Both the position numbers and the translations under genes were made by a program. 64,000 bases of DNA from CAWCDJ01 sp963836015 (lineage in GTDB: Bacteria > Acidobacteriota > Terriglobia > Bryobacterales > Bryobacteraceae): contig CAWIIF010000011.1 of the NCBI GenBank assembly GCA_963836015.1, positions 186,001 through 250,000 of the forward strand, given 5' to 3'. Positions within the stretch are counted from its first letter, which is position 1; every line of letters starts with the position of its first letter. Under the pieces are notes generated by a model. It was not told the DNA's origin. It saw only the letters and a list, made by a program, of their open reading frames with translations, and ran no database searches. Shown here one piece after another: positions 7,260 through 14,798 of this stretch.

Positions 7260-8526
7260 GGAATTCATTGCACGCGGCGTCCGGCGGTGCTCGACAGCAA
7301 AGTTCCTGCTATGGCTTCTGCCGTGGACGGCGCTGCTCGCGTTCGGGTTGTACGCGGCCGGCCTGTGCCTGGTCAAAGGGCTGAACCAGACCAACATGGA
7401 TAACCGCTTCGCCTTCGGGTTGTGGATCTATCTCGACTTGACGGTGATCGCGCTGGGGGCCGGCGCCTTCTTTACGGGGTTCCTGCTCTACATCCTGAAG
7501 CTCAAGGAACTGCGCGCGGTGATCAACAGCGCGGTTGTGATCGGCCTGGTGTGCTACAGCGGCGCGGTCGCGGTACTGGCGGTGGACGTAGGACAGCCGC
7601 TGCGAGCGTGGTTCACCTTCTGGTATCCCAATGTCCACTCGATGCTGACCGAAGTCACGTTCTGCATCAGCTGCTACCTGACGGTGCTCCTGATCGAGTA
7701 CGTGCCGATCGTGCTGAGGAACCGCAAGCTGCGCGAGATTCCGGGCTTTCTGGTATTCGAGTTCGAGCTGCACAAGCTGGTGTATGTATTCGCCGGCGTG
7801 GGCACGTTTCTTTCATTCTTCCACCAGGGGTCGCTCGGCGGGCTGTATGGAGTGCTGCGCGGGCGGCCGTTTGCGTTCCGCGAGGGGCTGGCGGTGTGGC
7901 CTTCCACCTTCTTCCTGTTCATCCTTTCGGCGGCGGCGGTGGGGCCCAGCTTCATCCTGCTGACGACGAAGCTGGTGGAGACCCTCTCGAGGAAGCGGCT
8001 GGTACGTCCGCAAGTGCTGGAGCTGCTGGGGCGGATTTCCGGTTTGCTGTTGGGGGTCTACGTGCTGGCGAAGACCGTCGATACGCTCGTCTGGATCAAC
8101 CGCACGTCACCCGAAAGCGGCTTTCCGGCAGCTCAGTATTACAGTTGGCGGCCGTTCGGTACATGGATCCTGTTTGCCGAAATCGTCGCGTTCGGATTGA
8201 TCCCTGCGCTGATCCTGCTGACTCCGCGCCTGCGCGCCCGCCCGCGATGGCTGGTCTCGGCGGCGGCTATGGCTTGCTGCGGCGTGGCCTTGAACCGCTT
8301 CGTCATGACAGTGCAGACCCTGGCCGTCCCCACGCTTTCGTTCGACCGGTTCCTTTCCTACTGGCCGAGCTGGCAGGAGACCGGGACGTTCCTGGCGGTG
8401 CTGGCGTATGGAGTTCTGGTGTACTCGTTCTCGTTCCGGTATTTCCAGTTGTTCCCGGAAGAGCGTGAGCTGAAGATCGCCGTGAAGCAGGAAGAAGAGG
8501 AGCCCGCACTGGCGGGGAGGTACTGA
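7252..8526 (+). CDS. NrfD/PsrC-family membrane quinone-interacting subunit
   Basis: Polytopic membrane protein of 424 residues with about ten hydrophobic helices, matching the NrfD/PsrC/QrcD/ActC family that exchanges electrons with the quinone pool. I chose the GTG at 7252 because AAGGAG lies 8 bases upstream and it overlaps the ferredoxin stop, a sign of translational coupling. Characteristic stretches include FAFGLWIYLDLTVIALGAGAF and HKLVYVFAGVGTFLSFFHQGSLG. It is followed after 1 base by the membrane GcvH-like gene. Confidence 0.9.
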   Translation: MDREFIARGVRRCSTAKFLLWLLPWTALLAFGLYAAGLCLVKGLNQTNMDNRFAFGLWIYLDLTVIALGAGAFFTGFLLYILKLKELRAVINSAVVIGLVCYSGAVAVLAVDVGQPLRAWFTFWYPNVHSMLTEVTFCISCYLTVLLIEYVPIVLRNRKLREIPGFLVFEFELHKLVYVFAGVGTFLSFFHQGSLGGLYGVLRGRPFAFREGLAVWPSTFFLFILSAAAVGPSFILLTTKLVETLSRKRLVRPQVLELLGRISGLLLGVYVLAKTVDTLVWINRTSPESGFPAAQYYSWRPFGTWILFAEIVAFGLIPALILLTPRLRARPRWLVSAAAMACCGVALNRFVMTVQTLAVPTLSFDRFLSYWPSWQETGTFLAVLAYGVLVYSFSFRYFQLFPEERELKIAVKQEEEEPALAGRY

Positions 8527-8527
8527 T

Positions 8528-9352
8528 ATGTTTCCGTGGAACTATGGATTTCATTGGTCGGCTGGGACCATCATTTTTTTGGGAGCTTTCTACACCGTAC
8601 TGGTGGTGGTGGTGACGACGCTGCTCTCCGCGGCGTGGCGCTCACGGCGCGCACTGGCGAAGCGAGAGGCCGGGGAGATCCGCTGGCACGCCGATTTTCA
8701 CGAGTTGACAGCGGCGGACCGCACCTGCCGGCACGTCCTCACCGGGGAATTCAAGAGCCGGGAATGCCCGAACGCTTTCGATTGCCGCGAGTGCGAAACC
8801 CACGCGAGATGGGTGGAGCGGCATCCGGTGAAGCCCGTGGAAGAACACGAAGAAGACGTTTTCGGGATGGCGTTTCCGCTCGACCGGTTCTATCACCGGG
8901 GGCACACGTGGGCAAGGATGGAGACCGACGGCACCGTAACTGTCGGGCTGGACGAACTCGGCAAGCGGCTGCTGGGCACGCCGGACCGCATAGAACTGCC
9001 GGAGCCGGGAACGGAAGTGCGGGCCAATGCCACGGCGTTTCGCGTGCACAGGCGCGAGGCCGATGTGCGGGTGCTATCGCCGGTGGATGGAAAAGTGATC
9101 GAGACGGGCGGCCCGGAGCGTGGCTGGTACTTGCGGGTGGCCCCGAAGAACCTGGACTGGACGCACTTGTTGCGCGGCGCGGAAGTAAAGCCGTGGCTGA
9201 TGCGGGAAATGGAACGGCTGCAACTGGCGCTCACCATGGAAGGCGCGGCGCCGACGCTGGCCGATGGCGGCGTGCCGGTGGACGACATTGCAGCGGGCTA
9301 TCCGCACGCGGATTGGGACGCGGTCTGCGGCGAGATGTTCCTCGAGCCGTAA
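8528..9352 (+). CDS. Membrane-anchored GcvH-like protein lacking the lipoyl lysine
   Basis: One N-terminal membrane helix (GTIIFLGAFYTVLVVVVTTLLSAAW) is followed by a short Cys-containing stretch (TCRHVLTGEFKSRECPNAFDCREC). After it comes a region resembling glycine-cleavage H protein (FYHRGHTWARMETDGTVTVGLDELGKRLLG ... VLSPVDGKV). In GcvH a lysine seven residues before SPV is lipoylated; here that stretch reads HRREADVRVL with no lysine. The domain therefore probably serves structurally or binds something else. It is the last gene of the operon and ends base-to-base against the convergent response regulator gene. Confidence 0.75.
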   Translation: MFPWNYGFHWSAGTIIFLGAFYTVLVVVVTTLLSAAWRSRRALAKREAGEIRWHADFHELTAADRTCRHVLTGEFKSRECPNAFDCRECETHARWVERHPVKPVEEHEEDVFGMAFPLDRFYHRGHTWARMETDGTVTVGLDELGKRLLGTPDRIELPEPGTEVRANATAFRVHRREADVRVLSPVDGKVIETGGPERGWYLRVAPKNLDWTHLLRGAEVKPWLMREMERLQLALTMEGAAPTLADGGVPVDDIAAGYPHADWDAVCGEMFLEP

Positions 9353-10708
9353 CTACCGCGGGATCTCGTACTTTTTGATCTTCTCGTAGAGCGTCGAGCG
9401 ATCGATCCCCAGGATCGAGGCGGATTCCTTGATGTTGCCATCGGTGCGCTGGAGCGTCGCGACGATGAGCTGCTTCTCCATCTCCTGCAGGGTGGCGCCG
9501 GCGGGGATCGTCCATGACCGGACGGCGCCGTTGTGCGCGAGGAAGGCGAAATCCTCATCGGTGAGGATGCGTCCGCGGCAGGTCACCATGGCGCGCTCGA
9601 TGGCGTTTTCCAGTTCTCGGACATTGCCGGGCCAGTTGTGGTCCATCAGGACCCTGAGCCCGCTTTCGGAAATGTCGCCGATCTCCTTGCCCAGTTCGTG
9701 CGAGAGGCGCTCGAGGAAGTGGCGGGCCAGAAGCGGAACGTCTTCGCGGCGATCGCGCAGCGGCGGAATGCGGATCTCGATCACGTTCAGGCGGTAAAAC
9801 AGGTCGTCGCGGAAGCGCCCGGCTGCCACGGCCTCCTGCAGATTGACGTGCGTGGCGGCGATCACCCGGACGTCCACGCGCACCTCCTCGGAGCCGCCCA
9901 CGCGGTAAAAGGAGCGCTCCTGCAGGACGCGCAGCAAATCCACTTGAAGCTTGGGCGAGATATCGCCGATCTCGTCCAGGAAAATCGTGCCGCCATGGGC
10001 CATCTCGAACTTGCCTCGCTTCTGCTGCGCGGCACCGGTGAAGGCGCCTTTCTCGTGGCCGAACAGCTCCGATTCGAGCAGCGTCTCCGCCAGGGCGGCG
10101 CACGATACCGCTACGAAGGGCTTCGCGGCGCGGTCGCCCGCGTGGTGGATGGCGCGCGCCACCATTTCCTTCCCGGTGCCGCTTTCCCCCTGGATCAGCA
10201 CGGTGCTGCGGAGGCTGGCGATCTCGTGCGCCAGTTGAAAAATCTCCTGCATGCGCGGATTTTTGCTGATGACGTCGTCGAAGCTATACTGGCGGGCCAG
10301 CTTCTTCCGGAGAATGGTATTTTCGCGCTGCAGGTTCTTCACCTTGATGATGCGGCTCACGAGCAGCGAGATCTCTTCGGGGTTGCAGGGTTTGACGATG
10401 TATTCCTGGGCCCCTTCTTTCATGGCGGTGATGGCGGTATCGACCGTGGCGTAGGCGGTGATGATGATGATGGAAGCCTCAGGGTGTTGCCGGCGCACCT
10501 GCATCATGGTCTCGATGCCGTCCATACCGCCCGGCATCTTGAGGTCGATGAAGTAGATGGCGTAGTCGGTGGCGCGAGCTTTTTCGACTGCTTCCGCGCC
10601 GGAGGCGGCGGTGTCGACATGGTATCCGTCCTCGCGCAGCCAGGCCGCGAGGCTCTCGCACATGACCTCTTCGTCATCCACGACGAGAATTCGCCAATTC
10701 GTCCTCAT
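9353..10708 (-). CDS. NtrC-type sigma-54-dependent response regulator
   Basis: Three domains in order. The receiver spans residues 5-120, with Asp11/Asp12, phospho-acceptor Asp55, Thr84 and Lys106. The AAA+ sigma-54 activation domain carries Walker A GESGTGKE, the sigma-contact loop GAFTGA and Walker B GGTIFLDE. The C-terminal Fis-type helix-turn-helix contains GNIKESASILGIDRSTLYEKI. The ATG at 10708 has AGGGAG 7 bases upstream and overlaps the archaemetzincin stop. It completes an operon with the sensor kinase at 11256-12839. The operon it faces has a sigma-54-type promoter at 3151, the natural target. Confidence 0.95.
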   Translation of the reverse strand: MRTNWRILVVDDEEVMCESLAAWLREDGYHVDTAASGAEAVEKARATDYAIYFIDLKMPGGMDGIETMMQVRRQHPEASIIIITAYATVDTAITAMKEGAQEYIVKPCNPEEISLLVSRIIKVKNLQRENTILRKKLARQYSFDDVISKNPRMQEIFQLAHEIASLRSTVLIQGESGTGKEMVARAIHHAGDRAAKPFVAVSCAALAETLLESELFGHEKGAFTGAAQQKRGKFEMAHGGTIFLDEIGDISPKLQVDLLRVLQERSFYRVGGSEEVRVDVRVIAATHVNLQEAVAAGRFRDDLFYRLNVIEIRIPPLRDRREDVPLLARHFLERLSHELGKEIGDISESGLRVLMDHNWPGNVRELENAIERAMVTCRGRILTDEDFAFLAHNGAVRSWTIPAGATLQEMEKQLIVATLQRTDGNIKESASILGIDRSTLYEKIKKYEIPR

Positions 10709-11259
10709 AAAGTCAACTCCCTGGGTTTGGGCCGCAGGCGCGACGAACAGGGCGCGCAATACGCGGCATTCTTCGAATCGATCTGACGGACACCGGTGGA
10801 AAGCGACATGGAGCAGGTCCGCTCGGCACAGTGCACAAGCCCGAAAAGGTGGCCGGCTTCGTGCAGGGCTTCCGTTTCGGCGCGGCGCAGCAGAACTTCG
10901 CGGTTATGCGGCAAGCCGTAAAACTCCTGACGGAGACGCGCCAGCGAGACCACGCCGATGCGCCCGCCGAGCTGCGCCTGGCCGTAAACAAACGTCAGGA
11001 CCGGGATGAACAGGTCGCGTCCGGTGACGGCCAGCAGCTTGGCGGCATCCGGCGGGCAGGCCGCGGAGAGCATTTCAAGGACGGCAATCGACGAATACTG
11101 CCCGCGGCGGGCGTCGAACGCGAAATCCGCGGAAGGGAGCTCCACCTCCCGGATGGGCGCCGCGAACCAGCGGGCGAGACACCGCCGGACGCTGGTGAGC
11201 GCTTCCCGATCGGCCTCGGACTGGATGTCGGTGGTTGCGCCCACGTACAGGTAATTCAT
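10705..11259 (-). CDS. amzA: Archaemetzincin-family zinc metalloprotease
   Basis: Predicted soluble zinc peptidase. The extended metzincin site HExxHxxGxxH is present at His133, Glu134, His137 and His143. The archaemetzincin-specific cysteines follow at Cys144, Cys149, Cys168 and Cys171 (the last two as CAPC) and would form a structural zinc site. The conserved Met after the active site is present (Met151). At 184 residues it is of normal length. It overlaps the kinase gene upstream and the response-regulator gene downstream by 4 bases each, so the protease is translated as part of a two-component operon. Its substrate is unknown. Confidence 0.9.
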   Translation of the reverse strand: MNYLYVGATTDIQSEADREALTSVRRCLARWFAAPIREVELPSADFAFDARRGQYSSIAVLEMLSAACPPDAAKLLAVTGRDLFIPVLTFVYGQAQLGGRIGVVSLARLRQEFYGLPHNREVLLRRAETEALHEAGHLFGLVHCAERTCSMSLSTGVRQIDSKNAAYCAPCSSRLRPKPRELTL

Positions 11260-12839
11260 TCCTTCCGGGCTAGCTCCAGCAGGGGCGGCTCTTCCGGCGA
11301 CGGCGCCCGTTCGACCGGCAGGGTCACGGTAAACGTGGTGCCCACGCCAACCTGGCTCTTGACCTCGATGTCGCCGCCGTGCGCCTGGATGATGCCATAG
11401 GAGACGGCCAGGCCGAGGCCGACTCCCTTGCCCTCGGATTTAGTGGTGAAGAACGGGTCGAATATCTTGGCGAGATTTTCGGGAGGGATGCCTTCGCCAT
11501 TGTCGGAAACCATGAGCACCACCGAGCCGTCGCGCGCGGCCGTCTCCACGGCGACGCAGCGCTCGCTCTTGCTCTGGGTCGCTTCGGCGGCATTCAGCAG
11601 GAGGTTCAGCACCACCTGCTGAATCTGCGAGGCATCGCATTGCGCGGCTGGCAGCGACTCCGCCAGGCTGCTCGAGACCTCTATATTACTCAGCTTCATC
11701 TTGTGCTGCACCAGCGAGAGGGTGGTCTTGGCGATGCGATTGAGGTCGGCCGGCGCGCGCTGCGGTTTCGAACGGCGGGAGAAGGCCAGCAGATCGGAAA
11801 CAAGCCGGCCCACACGCGCGGTCTCGGTGGTGACCTGCCCCAGGTACTTGCGGAACTCGGCCAGCCGCTCGGGAGGCACGCCGTCGTCTTTGAGCATGCG
11901 CTGCAGCAGCATCGAAAGGTTGAGAACACCGGAGATCGGGTTGTTGATCTCGTGCGCCACGCTGGCCGAGAGTTGTCCGAGCGATGCCAGGCGGTCGTTG
12001 TGCAGAAGCTTCTTCTGCGCCGCCTGGAGCTGGCGGGTTCGCTCCTCCACCTTGATTTCCAGGTTTTGGGTGAACTGGTTGATCTCGCCGAGGGCGGTGC
12101 GCAGGCGGTCGCGCATCACCTCGTAGGAGCGCGCCAGCTCGTCGAGCTCCTCGCTGCTGTCCATGACGTCGATGGGCTTGTCGAGATCCATCTCGCTGAT
12201 GGCCTTGCTCCCCTCGATCAGCTTGGCGATGGGGCGAACTAGAAACCGGCGTGTGAAATAGATGATGAACAGGCTGATGAGCGTGATCTCGACGCCGGTC
12301 ACCAGCAGCACCCGGAACTTCATGCCGGAGACTTCGCGGTCGATGGTTTCGAGGTTCAATTTCAGATCGAGCACACCGAGCACCTTCACGCCCGATGGGT
12401 GTGCGTGACAGGCGGCCTGGCTGCACGCCGGCTCGTTATAAATCGGAGTGAGCATCTCGAGCCTGCGCGTGCCATCGCGTCCCCGCTGGATGCGCACGGA
12501 TCCGGACTGGTCCACGTTCGCCGGTGGCTGGGCAACCTGGTCTTCCGCGTTGGTCGAGAACATCATCTGCCCGGCGCGGTTGAACATACGGATGCGGTCG
12601 ATGCCCTGCTTCAGCGCGATGGTCTGCATGACCTGGTACGCCGCCTCGCGGTGGTCGTCCAGCATCGCATGCCAGGTGGCGCTGGTGATGCCTTTGGAGA
12701 GCTGGTCCGCGCCCAGGACCATGGTATTCAGGAGCTGGCTCTCCTCGGTTTTCACATTGACCAGCCCGGAAACGGCCGCCACGATGATGACAATCACCGT
12801 GATCGAAAGCATCAGTTTCCGGCCGAGGCTTCTCGGCAT
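11256..12839 (-). CDS. Sensor histidine kinase with CX4CH (probable haem) periplasmic sensor
   Basis: Order of parts: membrane helix (residues 10-30), periplasmic sensor (about 31-180), second helix (about 181-200), HAMP, coiled coil, HisKA with phospho-acceptor His296 in SASVAHEINNP, and HATPase (DNGEGIPP, GVGLGLAV). The sensor ends with EPACSQAACHAHP: Cys139-X4-Cys144-His145 is a CX4CH motif of the kind used for covalent haem in periplasmic sensors. That makes redox, oxygen or NO sensing plausible. It is the first gene of the operon kinase, archaemetzincin, sigma-54 activator, overlapping the next gene by 4 bases. No strong Shine-Dalgarno sequence is seen before the ATG. Confidence 0.92.
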   Translation of the reverse strand: MPRSLGRKLMLSITVIVIIVAAVSGLVNVKTEESQLLNTMVLGADQLSKGITSATWHAMLDDHREAAYQVMQTIALKQGIDRIRMFNRAGQMMFSTNAEDQVAQPPANVDQSGSVRIQRGRDGTRRLEMLTPIYNEPACSQAACHAHPSGVKVLGVLDLKLNLETIDREVSGMKFRVLLVTGVEITLISLFIIYFTRRFLVRPIAKLIEGSKAISEMDLDKPIDVMDSSEELDELARSYEVMRDRLRTALGEINQFTQNLEIKVEERTRQLQAAQKKLLHNDRLASLGQLSASVAHEINNPISGVLNLSMLLQRMLKDDGVPPERLAEFRKYLGQVTTETARVGRLVSDLLAFSRRSKPQRAPADLNRIAKTTLSLVQHKMKLSNIEVSSSLAESLPAAQCDASQIQQVVLNLLLNAAEATQSKSERCVAVETAARDGSVVLMVSDNGEGIPPENLAKIFDPFFTTKSEGKGVGLGLAVSYGIIQAHGGDIEVKSQVGVGTTFTVTLPVERAPSPEEPPLLELARKE

Positions 12840-12910
12840 AATAGAGGCTATAGTCCGAAATTGATTGTAACTCCGCGCGCGGCCGCGGGTGATGCGGTAC
12901 GTTGTTAGGG

Positions 12911-13432
12911 ATGGTATTGGACGTGGGCTGCGGAAGCCGCAAGATCGAACCGGATGCGGTGGGGATCGACATCTCGCCCGCCTCGGCCGCCGATCATGTG
13001 TGGAACCTGGACGAATACCCGTGGCCGCTCGAGAGCAGCCAGTTTACCCGCATCCACATGTCGCACGTAATCGAGCACCTGGACGACCCGATGCGTGCCA
13101 TGGCCGAGGTGTGGCGCGTGGCTCGGGATGGCGCCGACGTGTACATCACCACGCCCCATTTCAGCTCCCACAACTCCTACGTGGACCCCACGCACAAGCG
13201 GCACCTGGCGGCGGCCAGCTTCGAGTATTTCACGGGGAAAGACTTTCCGAGTTTCGCGGGCTCTCCCTTCCGCTTCGACGTGGTGCGGGTGGAGCTGACG
13301 TTCGGAGGGAACTTCGTGCTGGATAATTTAGGCCGGTTCCTGGCGCGCCGCTCCATGAAGTGGTACGAGCGGCACGCCGCTTGGATATTCCCGGCCCTGG
13401 ACATCCGCTGCCATCTGCGGGCGCGGAAGTAG
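12911..13432 (+). CDS. SAM-dependent methyltransferase (type 11-like)
   Basis: Small class I methyltransferase of 173 residues. Motif I is MVLDVGCGSRKIEPDAVGIDI. The later stretch HMSHVIEHLDDPMRAMAEVWRVARDGADVYITTPHFSS is typical of type-11 methyltransferases that act with glycosyltransferase clusters. The ATG at 12911 places motif I at the very N-terminus, as in short relatives; a TTG at 12902 in the same frame is an alternative. It is transcribed away from the sensor kinase with only about 70 bases between them. Substrate unknown. Confidence 0.8.
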   Translation: MVLDVGCGSRKIEPDAVGIDISPASAADHVWNLDEYPWPLESSQFTRIHMSHVIEHLDDPMRAMAEVWRVARDGADVYITTPHFSSHNSYVDPTHKRHLAAASFEYFTGKDFPSFAGSPFRFDVVRVELTFGGNFVLDNLGRFLARRSMKWYERHAAWIFPALDIRCHLRARK

Positions 13433-13437
13433 AAGCA

Positions 13438-13770
13438 TTATTCGCCGAATTGGAGCTCGCTCGAAGAGCCGCCCAACTCGATGGCGGTCATCTGATCGGC
13501 CCCATTGACCTTGGTGGTGTCAACGGCAGTCACATCGAACTTCTTCGGCACGGTTTGCATCTTCACCGGGGTGGTGAACTTCTTGTTGTTATCCACATTG
13601 GTGAAAACCGCATTGGCGCCTTCCACTTTCACCCTGTATTCGCCGGGGGCGAGTTCGGCCGTGCCGGCCTTGGTCGGCGAGCTGACGATGATGTCGTACG
13701 ATTTCGCACTCAGCAGCGAAAGGCCTGCGAGAGCTAATGCCCCCGCCATGAAAAGCGATCTATTCTTCAT
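13438..13770 (-). CDS. Small secreted protein of unknown function
   Basis: 110 residues with a clear signal peptide (MKNRSLFMAGALALAGLSLLSA) and a beta-rich remainder (PGEYRVKVEGANAVFTNVDNNKKF). The ATG is preceded by AGGAGG at the ideal distance, so the gene is well expressed or at least well initiated. Proteins of this look recur in acidobacterial genomes, but I know of no function. It converges on the methyltransferase gene with 5 bases between stops. Confidence 0.78.
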   Translation of the reverse strand: MKNRSLFMAGALALAGLSLLSAKSYDIIVSSPTKAGTAELAPGEYRVKVEGANAVFTNVDNNKKFTTPVKMQTVPKKFDVTAVDTTKVNGADQMTAIELGGSSSELQFGE

Positions 13771-13901
13771 TCGATAATCCTCCTGGGGACCTCCGGAATC
13801 GCGGGCCTTACCGGGCCCGCATTAGTAAAGGCGGGCGGACGGTCCGGACGGTAACTACCGAACAAAGGGTAGATATGATGAAGATCGCCAAGTAGAACGA
13901 A

Positions 13902-14798
13902 TTACCCGATTAGTCTTTCCAGATACGCTTTGGCCGCCAGAATATCGGCAGTCTGCTTTTCGCCGCGAATCTCGCGCTCGATGGTAAGCGGATTGCTGTA
14001 GCCGGCCTTTTTCAACTTCTCGATAATGACCGGAAAATTCACCATGCCCTGACCGATGGGCACCTCTTCGCCTAGCTTGTGGGGGTCGGTGGGGTACCGG
14101 CCGTCCTTGGCATGAACGCCCTGAACATAGGGCGCCAGGATATCGACGGCGTCCGCGGGATTGGCCTTGCCGTAGAGGATGAGGTTGGCGACGTCGAAGT
14201 TGACGCCGACGTTATCCAGCCCGACATCGCGGATGGCGCGCACCAGGGTGATGGGCGTCTCCTGGCCGGTTTCGCAGCGGAAATTCTGGCCGTTGTTCTT
14301 GCAGTACGCGGCCACCGTGCGGATGGCTTCGACAGCCTCGGTGTAAAGAGGCTCGTTGGGGTTTTCCGGAATGAACCCGCAGTGGCTCTGCACCGCGGGG
14401 ATTCCGGCTTTCTTCGCAAAGTCGGAGACTTCCTTCATGCGCGCGATGCGAGCGGCTCGCGTGTCGCGGGGAACCAGCCCGATGGTGAGCGGCCCGCGGT
14501 AGAAGTCGTAGATCTCGGGACCGGGTCCGCCGGCGACAGCCGCGGTGGCTTCCACGCCGTAGCGATCGAGCGCCTTGCGCAATGCGGCGGCTGCCGCGTC
14601 GCTGGTTTGCTGCACGCCGACCTGGCAGGTGGGAAAGCCGAGCTCGTGAACGCGCCGGATGGCGGCGTCGGGATCGGGCGAGACACCGAGAATGATGCCG
14701 AGCCGCATCTTGCCGGCCGCGTGATTCTGCGCCGCGAATTGAAGCGCCGTGGCCGCTGCGGCGGTCTGAATCCAGCGGCGTCGATTATAAGTAGCCAT
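13902..14798 (-). CDS. Exported sugar phosphate isomerase/epimerase-like protein
   Basis: AP-endonuclease-2/xylose-isomerase-like TIM barrel. The N-terminus NRRRWIQTAAAATALQFAAQNHAA resembles an export signal of Tat type. Metal-site elements are visible as QSHCGF, CETGQETP, NFDVANL, HAKDGR and the terminal TIEREIRG. Such proteins act as keto-sugar isomerases or epimerases in catabolic clusters. The start codon shares one base with the stop of the CLC gene upstream, so the two are probably co-transcribed. Substrate unknown. Confidence 0.85.
   Translation of the reverse strand: MATYNRRRWIQTAAAATALQFAAQNHAAGKMRLGIILGVSPDPDAAIRRVHELGFPTCQVGVQQTSDAAAAALRKALDRYGVEATAAVAGGPGPEIYDFYRGPLTIGLVPRDTRAARIARMKEVSDFAKKAGIPAVQSHCGFIPENPNEPLYTEAVEAIRTVAAYCKNNGQNFRCETGQETPITLVRAIRDVGLDNVGVNFDVANLILYGKANPADAVDILAPYVQGVHAKDGRYPTDPHKLGEEVPIGQGMVNFPVIIEKLKKAGYSNPLTIEREIRGEKQTADILAAKAYLERLIG

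Noticed and set aside
13801..13820. GCGGGCC/GGCCCGC hairpin as a terminator
   Set aside because: No T-run follows on either strand and it lies upstream of the small secreted protein gene, not after a gene it could end.
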